Source of the DNA: UBA1563 sp041671545
Lineage (GTDB): Bacteria > Bacteroidota > Ignavibacteria > Ignavibacteriales > Ignavibacteriaceae
DNA length: 64,000 nt
NCBI GenBank assembly: GCA_041671545.1
Contig: JBAZBI010000007.1
Location: forward strand, 1-64,000
Reading direction: 5' to 3'
Of the stretch, positions 1-6,340 are shown one piece after another. The position numbers were made by a program, and so were the translations under genes. How positions within the stretch are numbered: the first letter of the stretch is position 1; each line of letters starts with the position of its first letter. Under the pieces are notes generated by a model, which was not told where the DNA came from, ran no database searches, and was given only the letters and a program-made list of their open reading frames with translations.

Positions 1-120
1 GAAAAAAAGAAAGAGAAGTTTATTCATTCTTTTTTCCCCTCACTGCCGTCAAGTCAAAGAAAAAACAAATAATCGATGGGTTTGTTTTTCCTTTGACATG
101 ACTTGACTTTTAACATAACA
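1..120 (-). repeat. Distal part of decayed element, copy A, with large dyad
   Basis: Read on the minus strand, this block matches the plus strand at about 34578-34692. Both contain an AAGTCAAGTC start, an imperfect inverted repeat, a GACTTGA half and a purine-rich stretch followed by AACTTCTCT. The dyad arms here lie at 48-69 and 81-107. One arm carries a 5-base insertion. The two copies are inverted relative to each other. The repeat may continue left of the window. A transcription terminator or a recombination/replication site are both possible readings. Confidence 0.7.
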
Positions 121-132
121 GGGAACGGTCGA

Positions 133-205
133 GACCGCCAGTCTTGCTACACTCCACTCGCCTTCGCTACGCTTCGGCTCGTTACGTTCCGCAAGACCGG
201 CGGTC
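133..205. repeat. GC-rich inverted repeat (hairpin)
   Basis: Fifteen-base arms GACCGCCAGTCTTGC (133-147) and GCAAGACCGGCGGTC (191-205) pair with one T/C difference. They enclose a GC-rich loop with CGCCTTCGCTACGCTTCGGC. Its composition differs sharply from the AT-rich surroundings. This resembles a REP-like mobile palindrome. The core GGTCGAGACC at 128-137 recurs in a palindrome at 48276-48293. Confidence 0.55.
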
Positions 206-742
206 AGATCCGCCTTAATTCTTATATTTAAACATGACATTTCTAAAGAGTTATAACAAATTTTGTTGTTAAATGCCATTAAGGTGTGTTGTGCGGGTTA
301 AGTATACTCTAAAATTCTAGTTGGTTTGCTCTAGTATTCATGCTTCACTTTTTTGGGCTTTGAATCCTCACTGTTCAAACGGACAAAAAACTAAAGATAA
401 TTAGTTATCATGTATTTCAAACAAATTTTAATCAACAAGCGCTATTGTGTGGTTTCAAGGTGATGCAATGAACACTTTGCCTTATCCGAGTTGTGATGTA
501 AAGAGAAGTGACCCAAACTCGTTTTTGACGCTTTTCAGAACCCCACCCCATACCAAGACGGGACCCAGGGTTAGCAGTCTCGACTAGATTCGTAACCGAC
601 TTTCAGTTTAAATTTTTTTGTTTGGGAAAATTTGAACTAGCCCATTAAGGTAAAAACGATGGGATTATCCTTCATTTTTTTACTGGAGGTACCAGTGAAA
701 AAGAACACATCTCCTTTCTTTTTTTCTTTTACAAAAATATTT
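206..742. other. No recognisable gene
   Basis: This stretch has no convincing reading frame or RNA that I can recognise. Copy B of the element at 34.3 kb lacks this interval: there the pseudogene end is followed directly by the dyad. It is therefore either an insertion in copy A or a deletion in copy B. Confidence 0.4.
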
Positions 743-1229
743 TCATAAATCAACAAAGGTTGCGTGGCCAAAGTATGATGCAGTAAACATCTTGTCCGCA
801 TTTAATTCGACTCCTATTGAAATCCTTGTCAATATATTTTAGCAAAAACATCCGTTAGTTTTGCTTCGTGCTATAAACAGTGTAACAGCCGGTGACTTGG
901 CGTCCATCATACCTCCGAGTTCCGTTTGGATCTTCATTGCGTCTTTGCATGAGTGCAACATCTGTTCCTAAAAGCCATCGGATGGTTGATGGATAATGGT
1001 TGAGGAGGAGCTTTCGCTCCCTCTGTTTGCACTTCATAGCGCACAAGTAACTTGCTTCCTTTGTGTTCGGCGATTTTTGTAATAACAGCTTTAGCTCCTT
1101 TCTTCAAAACCTTTAGTTTATTATGAACAGAAGGATCTGCGAAAAAACTGTATTCTGTTGCTCCGTCGCCGTTACGAACAGTATATAAATAATATTCTCC
1201 ATACTGACTTGTCAGACAGTCGGTTTGTC
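743..1229 (-). pseudogene. Decayed phage-type gene next to gam (copy A)
   Basis: Starts at an ATG overlapping the gam stop (ATGA), reads MTNRLSDK, then needs a frame change to continue as QYGEYYLYTVRNGDG and on through a Lys-rich, OB-fold-like stretch to VRYEVQTEGAKAPP. A second frame change is needed to read EQMLHSCKDAMKIQTELGG, and the frame then reaches the C-terminal VELNADKMFTASYFGH and a stop at 743-745. The C-terminal part is repeated, also broken, at 34345-34583. Its place behind Gam suggests a phage recombination or ssDNA-binding accessory protein, but that is inference. The frame changes could be true decay or base-calling errors. Confidence 0.6.
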
Positions 1230-1635
1230 ATAGAGCAATTTGATGGATGAAGGTATGTTGAGTTGGAGTTCTAATTTCTTCCTCTCCATTTTCGTTTTCT
1301 TCCTTTCTTAGTTTGTAAGTGAATTCTTCTTTGCCTTCGGTAACGGTTACTACTTTAGGGATCGCCCGTTGTTTTATGAAAGCTTTTACTTTATTCAAGT
1401 CGGGCTTAACAGATTCGGGAATGACAGTCAGCATTTCTGGCTTGGCGTGTTTGATAAATAATTCCATATCAGATATCTCGACTTTGTCCGGCTTCTTATG
1501 GAGCTTCAATGTTCCATGAGCTAAATCAATTGTCTTTTCTTTTCGTTCACGTATGAACGCTTCGAGCTTTATCTCAAGCCATCGTACTTTCTCTTGAAGC
1601 TGGGCATTCTTATGAATGATAAAACCATTTATCAT
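1228..1635 (-). CDS. Gam-like host-nuclease inhibitor, C-terminal part
   Basis: A 135-residue frame with the arrangement of the Mu Gam family. A helical stretch (LQEKVRWLEIKLEAFIRER, about residues 13-31) is followed by the family's KTIDLAHGTLKLHKKPDKV block (about 34-52), a central D/E-rich region and a KEEFTYKL end. Mu Gam is a Ku-like protein that binds DNA ends and blocks RecBCD-type nucleases. The N-terminal coiled-coil half is missing here and is found in the overlapping frame at 1632-1781. The upstream reading in this frame gives NFNEAEKECS before a stop, so a single -1 shift joins the two halves into a normal-length Gam. It is either a pseudogene, a programmed frameshift product or a sequence error. 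Confidence 0.7.
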   Translation of the reverse strand: MINGFIIHKNAQLQEKVRWLEIKLEAFIRERKEKTIDLAHGTLKLHKKPDKVEISDMELFIKHAKPEMLTVIPESVKPDLNKVKAFIKQRAIPKVVTVTEGKEEFTYKLRKEENENGEEEIRTPTQHTFIHQIAL

Positions 1636-1781
1636 CGAACATTCTTTTTCAGCTTCGTTGAATTATACGCTATCTGATTTTGGAGTTGCTGTATCTGTAA
1701 CAGCAAGAGATCAACCCATGCTTCGGTTTGTTCTTCTTCTTTTACTTCCGCTTCTGCAATGAGTTCGTCAAGAAAGTTCAT
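1632..1781 (-). CDS. Gam-like protein, N-terminal part
   Basis: A 49-residue frame starting MNFLDELIAEAEV, preceded by a good GAGGAG ribosome site (1790-1797). It is Glu/Leu/Gln-rich and predicted helical, as expected for the Gam N-terminal coiled coil. An upstream ATG at 1817 lies inside the previous small gene and is less likely. The stop overlaps the next ATG (ATGA at 1632-1635). Near the end the codons read CTG AAA AAG. A -1 slip on this run would lead straight into the Gam C-terminal frame. Confidence 0.6.
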   Translation of the reverse strand: MNFLDELIAEAEVKEEEQTEAWVDLLLLQIQQLQNQIAYNSTKLKKNVR

Positions 1782-1782
1782 C

Positions 1783-1863
1783 TTAATTCTCCTCTTCGTT
1801 TTGTGAAATAATTGCAATTAATGCCGCAGCTACGACTTGTATAGCGATCACTATCCAGTTCAT
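1783..1863 (-). CDS. 26-residue single-membrane-span small protein
   Basis: Begins MNWIVIAIQVV after a near-perfect AAAGGAGGT ribosome site. It is almost entirely one hydrophobic helix of about 18 residues, followed by a short acidic QNEEEN end. It overlaps the preceding small gene by four bases and lies two bases before the Gam N-terminal frame. Its size and position are typical of phage-type small membrane proteins, but no function can be assigned. Confidence 0.5.
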   Translation of the reverse strand: MNWIVIAIQVVAAALIAIISQNEEEN

Positions 1864-1943
1864 CTCTTAGAACCTCCTTTCTGACAGACCACTTTGTTAA
1901 GTGTTTTGATGATTAAGCGAACGAGCGGCGGACAGTTGTTCAT
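1860..1943 (-). CDS. 27-residue basic small protein
   Basis: Begins MNNCPPLVRLIIK after an AAAGGAGGGG ribosome site and ends GGSKR. It is basic and amphipathic. The ATG overlaps the stop of the preceding small gene, and its own stop overlaps the next ATG. Translation is therefore probably coupled. The family is unknown. Support rests on the strong ribosome site and the overlap chain. Confidence 0.42.
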   Translation of the reverse strand: MNNCPPLVRLIIKTLNKVVCQKGGSKR

Positions 1944-2065
1944 TTTCGTTCCCCTCCTTTTTTCTTCTTCTCCTCTCCGAAGATTTCTCTTTTAAGCACG
2001 TTGATAACTTTCCCCACTACTTTGATCGCGATCTTCACGGGGTCGGGGTTGTGTATGTTGTTCAT
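1940..2065 (-). CDS. 41-residue basic small protein
   Basis: Begins MNNIHNPDPVKIAIKVVGKV, preceded by AGGAGATTTTCAACA. It ends in a Lys/Glu-rich tail (GEEKKKKGGERK). Its first half overlaps the end of the ribbon-helix-helix gene in another frame, so one of the two could be cut shorter than drawn. The stop overlaps the next small gene's ATG. No family recognised. Confidence 0.45.
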   Translation of the reverse strand: MNNIHNPDPVKIAIKVVGKVINVLKREIFGEEKKKKGGERK

Positions 2066-2201
2066 TGTTGAAAATCTCCTTTCGTAGATTTAGGTATTCT
2101 ATGATCGCTTCGTTTACCAAGGTTGTCATTGGTTTTTTAGCAATCAGTTTTAATTGGTAGAGCTGAGGTATTAACCTCTCGGCAATCTTAGGACTATACA
2201 T
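1992..2201 (-). CDS. Ribbon-helix-helix (MetJ/Arc-type) small protein
   Basis: A 69-residue protein. Residues about 3-40 (IAERLIPQLYQLKLIAKKP, then MTTLVNEAIIEYLNLR) have the strand-helix-turn-helix pattern of ribbon-helix-helix DNA-binding proteins, with an L..AI.EYL second helix. The C-terminal third is polar and probably disordered, and it overlaps the next small gene. A GAGGCGG ribosome site precedes the ATG, which overlaps the end of the zinc-ribbon gene. It is a likely repressor or copy-number/antitoxin-type regulator of this block. No partner toxin is apparent. Confidence 0.65.
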   Translation of the reverse strand: MYSPKIAERLIPQLYQLKLIAKKPMTTLVNEAIIEYLNLRKEIFNNEQHTQPRPREDRDQSSGESYQRA

Positions 2202-2304
2202 AAAAATCCGCCTCGTCTATCGGCTGTCCGCATTCTTCACAACGGTTGAACAATTTGCCTTCATGGAAGATAGTTGTACACCCGCACCAAGGGCACTCGA
2301 TCAT
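2194..2304 (-). CDS. Small zinc-ribbon protein
   Basis: From the ATG at 2304 it reads MIECPWCGC, and about 18 residues later CEECG, a classic zinc-ribbon pair of Cys knuckles. The frame stays open upstream as far as the glutamine amidotransferase stop, reading YKKYYPRKDDWWHNDYY. That part looks like real protein but lacks a standard start codon there. The gene may therefore start at a non-canonical codon near the AAGGAG at about 2405, or may be the tail of a formerly fused protein. It overlaps the ribbon-helix-helix start by eight bases. Confidence 0.5.
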   Translation of the reverse strand: MIECPWCGCTTIFHEGKLFNRCEECGQPIDEADFYV

Positions 2305-2421
2305 TGAACCGTCATCAAGTGACGATCTCTTTGTTGATCGATAGTAATCATTGTGCCACCAATCATCTTTACGTGGATAATATTTTTTATATGATTCAAC
2401 TCCTTGATTATTAATAACGAG

Positions 2422-3096
2422 TTAATGATTGTTCTCCATCGTGTAATGGTGATAATCTCCTTCGCCGAGAGTAAAACCTCTGATTGTTAGCGTTTTCAAC
2501 GCTAAAGCTTCTTGGACTATGCATCGTTCCGAACAAAAATAAAGGATCTCATTCTTCACATCGAAGTACAGCTCAAGAGGATTATCTTTTTTTACAAAAA
2601 TCAGTGTATCGGGATTGTTCTTATCTATCACCGCAAAAGCGAAGCTTCCTTCAAGTCTATCGAAGACACGTTTGATCTTATCTCCTTTGTGTTTAGCCGA
2701 TAATACTGCAAGGATCGCTTCGCTGTTGACTTCTGCATCACGTTTCTTGGTCGCAAATATTTCTCGATCATTATGGATCATACCATTATGAACGAGACAC
2801 AATCCATCTTTGTTAAATAGCGGATGATTATTTGCGTTGTTCTTTTCAGTACCTTGAGTTTTCATGCGCGTATGTAGGATCATAACTTTTGGCAACACAA
2901 GTTTTTTCCACTCATCTGATTTTACAAGTTCAGAAGAACGAATGCCGTCTTTGTGAACGATTAAGTTGTTCTCTCTTATAAACGAAAAACCCAAAGCATC
3001 ACGTCCTCGGGTTTCAAGTAAACTGAACATTTTTGTTACTGTTTTTTTATCGGGTTTCTTTTCGCCGAAGCAATAGAAATCCATTATGCCACACAT
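2422..3096 (-). CDS. Class II glutamine amidotransferase-like protein
   Basis: A 224-residue single-domain N-terminal-nucleophile amidotransferase. It starts MCGI, with Cys2 as the expected nucleophile once Met is removed. The other conserved elements are present: RGRDALGF (30-37), HTRMKTQG (75-82), NNHP (89-92), HNGMIHND (103-110) and VNSEAI (123-128). Family members release ammonia from glutamine. There is no fused sugar-isomerase or synthetase domain, so the acceptor must be another protein. The amidoligase 660 bases upstream is the obvious partner, since such amidotransferases and ligases occur together in phiEco32-like phages. An AAAGGAG site supports the start. Confidence 0.85.
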   Translation of the reverse strand: MCGIMDFYCFGEKKPDKKTVTKMFSLLETRGRDALGFSFIRENNLIVHKDGIRSSELVKSDEWKKLVLPKVMILHTRMKTQGTEKNNANNHPLFNKDGLCLVHNGMIHNDREIFATKKRDAEVNSEAILAVLSAKHKGDKIKRVFDRLEGSFAFAVIDKNNPDTLIFVKKDNPLELYFDVKNEILYFCSERCIVQEALALKTLTIRGFTLGEGDYHHYTMENNH

Positions 3097-3139
3097 GGCA
3101 TGGCTCCTTTCAAAAAAATTAGGAATTACGAATTAGGAA

Positions 3140-3751
3140 TTAGGCGGCTATTTCTTTAACAGAATGTTGGCTGATTTGTTTGATGAGTTGAATTAACTCC
3201 GAAAGATGGGTTTGCCGAAGTGAGTAACTGATACCGAGCCGGTTACAACCAACTCCTTCAGTTACTTTCCAGTTGAATCCATTCAGTAATAAAAACTCTT
3301 TAACGGAATCCATAAGATTACTGCTCGCAGAGATCTCATATTCTTCACGGTCTTTTAAGCCGAACAGATAGATAGGCTGCTCAACCAAACCTATCTTGTC
3401 TCTGATCATCGGTAGCATGGAATCGTTCTTGTTTATTTTTAGCAGACTTCGATTTGTTTTTTTACCAAGCAACCAATTGCGTGAGAGCTCTATTATGAGA
3501 GTTCTGTCTGCACTGCTTACGTGCGGATTATTTGGACAGTCATCATCAAACTCTTCATCCCAGCAATCACTGCAAAAATGATCTCCGTTATTGTCTGTAT
3601 GAGAATCGCCTCTTCCAGTAATACTATCACATCGGTTGCAATAGACATAACCTTCTTCAAAACAGCTTTCGCAGTATGGGTCATCAAAAGCCCAGCGAAT
3701 TTCGTCATCACGAAGAACATCGTTACACGAAACACAATATGTTTTTTCCAT
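3140..3751 (-). CDS. Cys-rich zinc-binding protein of unknown function
   Basis: A 203-residue protein. The first 65 residues carry four CxxC knuckles (C6/C9, C27/C30, C38/C41, C60/C63) in an acidic setting, as in LIM- or double-zinc-ribbon proteins. The rest has no recognised domain and ends in a mixed helical region. It lies 7 bases after the amidoligase gene and 43 bases before the amidotransferase gene, in the same orientation, so it is probably co-transcribed. It could be the substrate or carrier of the ligase or a nucleic-acid-binding subunit. Both are inference. Confidence 0.7.
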   Translation of the reverse strand: MEKTYCVSCNDVLRDDEIRWAFDDPYCESCFEEGYVYCNRCDSITGRGDSHTDNNGDHFCSDCWDEEFDDDCPNNPHVSSADRTLIIELSRNWLLGKKTNRSLLKINKNDSMLPMIRDKIGLVEQPIYLFGLKDREEYEISASSNLMDSVKEFLLLNGFNWKVTEGVGCNRLGISYSLRQTHLSELIQLIKQISQHSVKEIAA

Positions 3752-3758
3752 GACTGCC

Positions 3759-4463
3759 TCAATTCAAACCAATGCCCCAGTTGGGCAGTATGTTTTGGTT
3801 CCAATCAAGCCGTTTTCCTAGAAGCAAATCAAGTTCCTTCAATCCCTCTCTGCAATCATCTGGAATAGTAATGAGAGAATTCTTTAGGTTCTTAAGAAAT
3901 GTACTTGAATGCTGTCGTCCTTTAACTTCTTCGAAATCAACTTGATCTTCAGTAACACCGAGGATAGCAAGTTTAGCAAGCGCAAATGTAACGAGTGTGG
4001 TAGAAGGTGATAAGAGCCACGAGCCGGGCGTACGATATTCAAAGCCGTAGGACTTTCTTCTAGTAGCTTTACGTTTTCCGTAACCGCTTCTTTCGCGACG
4101 TTGGCGCTGTTGTTTATCATCAATGCAATTTGAAAGAGAATAGAGAACCGTATCGAGAGCATCAACGGTATCTGGCTGTGGTTGAACGGAGAAATACAAA
4201 TGCCCGCCGATTGGATGATCGTCTACATAATGCCCAGCATGAAACTCCAAGTCAGGAGCTTTCTCGTGACCGTATTCGATAACAGTTTTTAGCTTAGCGG
4301 TAAGATCGATAGGACTTTCGGAAAATCCAGGACGGCATTCTGCAATTGACTCGCCACCGTCCAATCCGAATGATGAATTTGATTTGAAATAATTATGAGC
4401 GGGAACATAGCGACCTTCTCTGCGGCAGAGTAATTCGGGATCGCAGCCGATGGTGAAAGACAT
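3759..4463 (-). CDS. phiEco32-like COOH-NH2 amidoligase (type 2)
   Basis: A 234-residue protein with the pattern of the phage amidoligase family related to glutamine synthetase. The family elements are GCDPE near the N-terminus (6-10), DGGESIAECRP (35-45), HPIGGHLYF (83-91) and SYGFEYRTPGSWL (138-150). The family is predicted to join a carboxyl to an amine using ATP, making amide or peptide bonds. It leads the minus-strand block, behind two hairpins, with an AAGGAG site before the ATG. The class II amidotransferase downstream could supply ammonia. The substrate is unknown. Confidence 0.8.
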   Translation of the reverse strand: MSFTIGCDPELLCRREGRYVPAHNYFKSNSSFGLDGGESIAECRPGFSESPIDLTAKLKTVIEYGHEKAPDLEFHAGHYVDDHPIGGHLYFSVQPQPDTVDALDTVLYSLSNCIDDKQQRQRRERSGYGKRKATRRKSYGFEYRTPGSWLLSPSTTLVTFALAKLAILGVTEDQVDFEEVKGRQHSSTFLKNLKNSLITIPDDCREGLKELDLLLGKRLDWNQNILPNWGIGLN

Positions 4464-4525
4464 AGTAACTCCTTGTTTGTTGTTAGTATATCTTTCTTAT
4501 GCCAATAAATTTAGAAATGCCTAAA

Positions 4526-4557
4526 ATAAAAAAATGCCCGGTGGAGGGCTACCGGGC
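4526..4557 (-). terminator. Terminator-like hairpin 1 upstream of amidoligase block
   Basis: Arms GCCCGGT (4536-4542) and ACCGGGC (4551-4557) enclose the loop GGAGGGCT. On the minus strand the stem is followed by a T-run, as in an intrinsic terminator. There is no minus-strand gene to its right inside 400 bases, so it sits in the leader of the amidoligase transcript and may act as an attenuator. Confidence 0.6.
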
Positions 4558-4658
4558 GTAGGAAGATTCACTATGGGGGGTAAGCATGATGAATCGTGGT
4601 TCAAAAGTATAATACTTTTAAATGAATGTCAAGATTTTTTTTCTTAAGCGGGAAAAAA

Positions 4659-4692
4659 TAAAAAAACGCCTTAGGGAGGGTCGACTAAGGCG
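4659..4692 (-). terminator. Terminator-like hairpin 2 upstream of amidoligase block
   Basis: Arms CGCCTTAG (4667-4674) and CTAAGGCG (4685-4692) enclose the loop GGAGGGTCGA. A minus-strand T-run follows. The stem differs from hairpin 1 but the loop starts with the same GGAGGG, so the minus-strand RNA exposes CCCTCC in both loops. Confidence 0.6.
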
Positions 4693-4993
4693 GTAAAGGG
4701 GTCGTGTATGAACACGATCGAAGAGAACAAAAGAAAAGTAAATAAATTATAAGAGATTGTCAAGAATAAAAATTATAAGAATAAAAAAATAAATTGATGA
4801 ATTGTTGAAGCGTTGAGAAGATTTAGTAAAAAAGGAACCAAAAAATGAATGGATGAGTAGCATTTCAAATAACCCGGGTCTTTTTTATCTTCTTTTTCTG
4901 ATTTTAGAAATTTAGATGTAAATTAGCTTCAAAAAGTTTTTATTACTTGAGCGCTATTTGTATTTCTTAACTAATAATAATGATTAACGACAA
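4693..4993. other. Divergent intergenic region, no gene seen
   Basis: AT-rich spacer between the minus-strand amidoligase block and the plus-strand sugar locus. Promoters for both probably lie here, but none is clear enough to mark. The 17-mer AAAAAATGAATGGATGA near 4840 is also found at 42352. Confidence 0.4.
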
Positions 4994-6325
4994 ATGATTA
5001 AAGAAACCACTGAGAAAAAGCTTAGCAAACCATCCATTTATTTCATAACACTTTTAACAGCTTCCTTGATAAGCTTATTTATTTATATATTCAATCCTTT
5101 TGATGACGGAACATTTTCCGGCGAAGGTGCAACGAAGATATATTTTGCCGATCATATTTCAGATATATACAAGGAATTAATTCATGAGTTTAATGTAAAC
5201 AACAAGGGAAAGATTGAAGTCATTCCAGTTCATCTTCCATTTGAAAAATTTACTACAAATGAAAGAAAGGAAATCCTTTCAAGATATTTGAGAAGCAATG
5301 ATAAAGTAGATATCGTATCCATCGATCAAATATGGGTGCCAAGATTTGCAAAATGGGCTCAACCTTTAGACACATATTTTCGTGATTATCTTAAAGATAG
5401 TTTACTTAGCATCGCATTAAAATCATGTTATTACAAAGAGCATTTAGTTGCCATCCCTATTCATATTGATGTAGCGATGATGTATTACAGGAAGGATTTG
5501 ATAAACGAACTGCCCGATCATGTAGCGTTAACAAAAAAATTAAAAGAATCTATTTCATGGGAAGAGTTTATTGAACTCGGCAAAAAATATCAAAACAAAA
5601 ATCCTTTCTATATTTTTCAAGCAGATGATTATGAAGGTTTAGTTTGCAGTTTTTTAGAGATTTTGCAAGGACAAGGGAAAAATCTTTATGAGAATGGCCG
5701 CCTGCAATTAAATTCTCCAGAAGCTTATAAAGCATTGCAAATGCTGGTGAATTTAGTAAACAAGCATAAAATATCTCCGCCTGTTGTATCAATCTTCAGG
5801 GAAAACTCAAGTAACAATTATTTTATAAAAAATAATGGGATATTTTTAAGAGGCTGGCCAAGCTTTCTTAAAGAATTTGAGAAAGATTCCTTACATAAGG
5901 GAATTATAGAAAATCTTGAGATAGCTGCCTTGCCGCATTTTAAAAATAAAAAACCGGTTTATGTTTTAGGTGGATGGAATTTTATGGTTTCGAAATATTC
6001 AAATCATAAAAAAGAAGCTGTTAAATTCATTAAATTTATGATAAGCAGACAAACCCAAAAAAGAATTTTTGAAGCAAGACAGACATTACCGGTTAATGCA
6101 GGTATATATAAAGAGGAAAATTATCTGGCTGAAAATAAAAATCTTGCTTTTGCATATCAACTGTTAAACAATGGATTTTGTCGTCCGTTTATAGAAGATT
6201 ACACAAAAGTATCGGATATAATTTCTTATTATCTATATCTTGCAATTAAGAAGCAGATTTCCGTAGAAGATGCGCTAAAAAAAGCCTCTGAGAAAATTTA
6301 CCTGGGACAGGTATTAATAAGATAA
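4994..6325 (+). CDS. Membrane-anchored family 1 extracellular solute-binding protein
   Basis: A 443-residue sugar-type solute-binding protein. It has a cytoplasmic basic N-terminus, a hydrophobic anchor at about residues 16-34 with no lipobox Cys, and then the typical two-lobe fold. The pattern DIVSIDQIWVPRFAKWAQPL (about 104-123) and the late LGGWNFMVSKYSNHK segment are characteristic of ABC-type oligosaccharide binders. No ABC permease or ATPase gene lies near. The histidine kinase gene follows 15 bases later, then a sigma-54 activator. I infer that it senses an oligosaccharide in the periplasm and passes the signal to the kinase, rather than feeding a transporter. The ribosome site is weak. 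Confidence 0.8.
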   Translation: MIKETTEKKLSKPSIYFITLLTASLISLFIYIFNPFDDGTFSGEGATKIYFADHISDIYKELIHEFNVNNKGKIEVIPVHLPFEKFTTNERKEILSRYLRSNDKVDIVSIDQIWVPRFAKWAQPLDTYFRDYLKDSLLSIALKSCYYKEHLVAIPIHIDVAMMYYRKDLINELPDHVALTKKLKESISWEEFIELGKKYQNKNPFYIFQADDYEGLVCSFLEILQGQGKNLYENGRLQLNSPEAYKALQMLVNLVNKHKISPPVVSIFRENSSNNYFIKNNGIFLRGWPSFLKEFEKDSLHKGIIENLEIAALPHFKNKKPVYVLGGWNFMVSKYSNHKKEAVKFIKFMISRQTQKRIFEARQTLPVNAGIYKEENYLAENKNLAFAYQLLNNGFCRPFIEDYTKVSDIISYYLYLAIKKQISVEDALKKASEKIYLGQVLIR

Positions 6326-6340
6326 TTCCAAAGTGAAGTT

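Noticed and set aside
49..279. 76-codon minus-strand frame at the left edge
   Set aside because: It reads through the GC-rich hairpin and the AAGTCAAGTC dyad and has no family likeness. The conserved part is the structure, not the frame.
855..1046. 63-codon minus-strand frame (MCAMKCKQRERK...)
   Set aside because: It is the wrong frame of the decayed gene. The alignment with copy B at 34.3 kb supports the frame reading EQMLHSCKDAMK instead.
3521..3868. 115-codon plus-strand frame
   Set aside because: It lies opposite the Cys-rich and amidoligase genes, which have family motifs and ribosome sites. It is a shadow frame.
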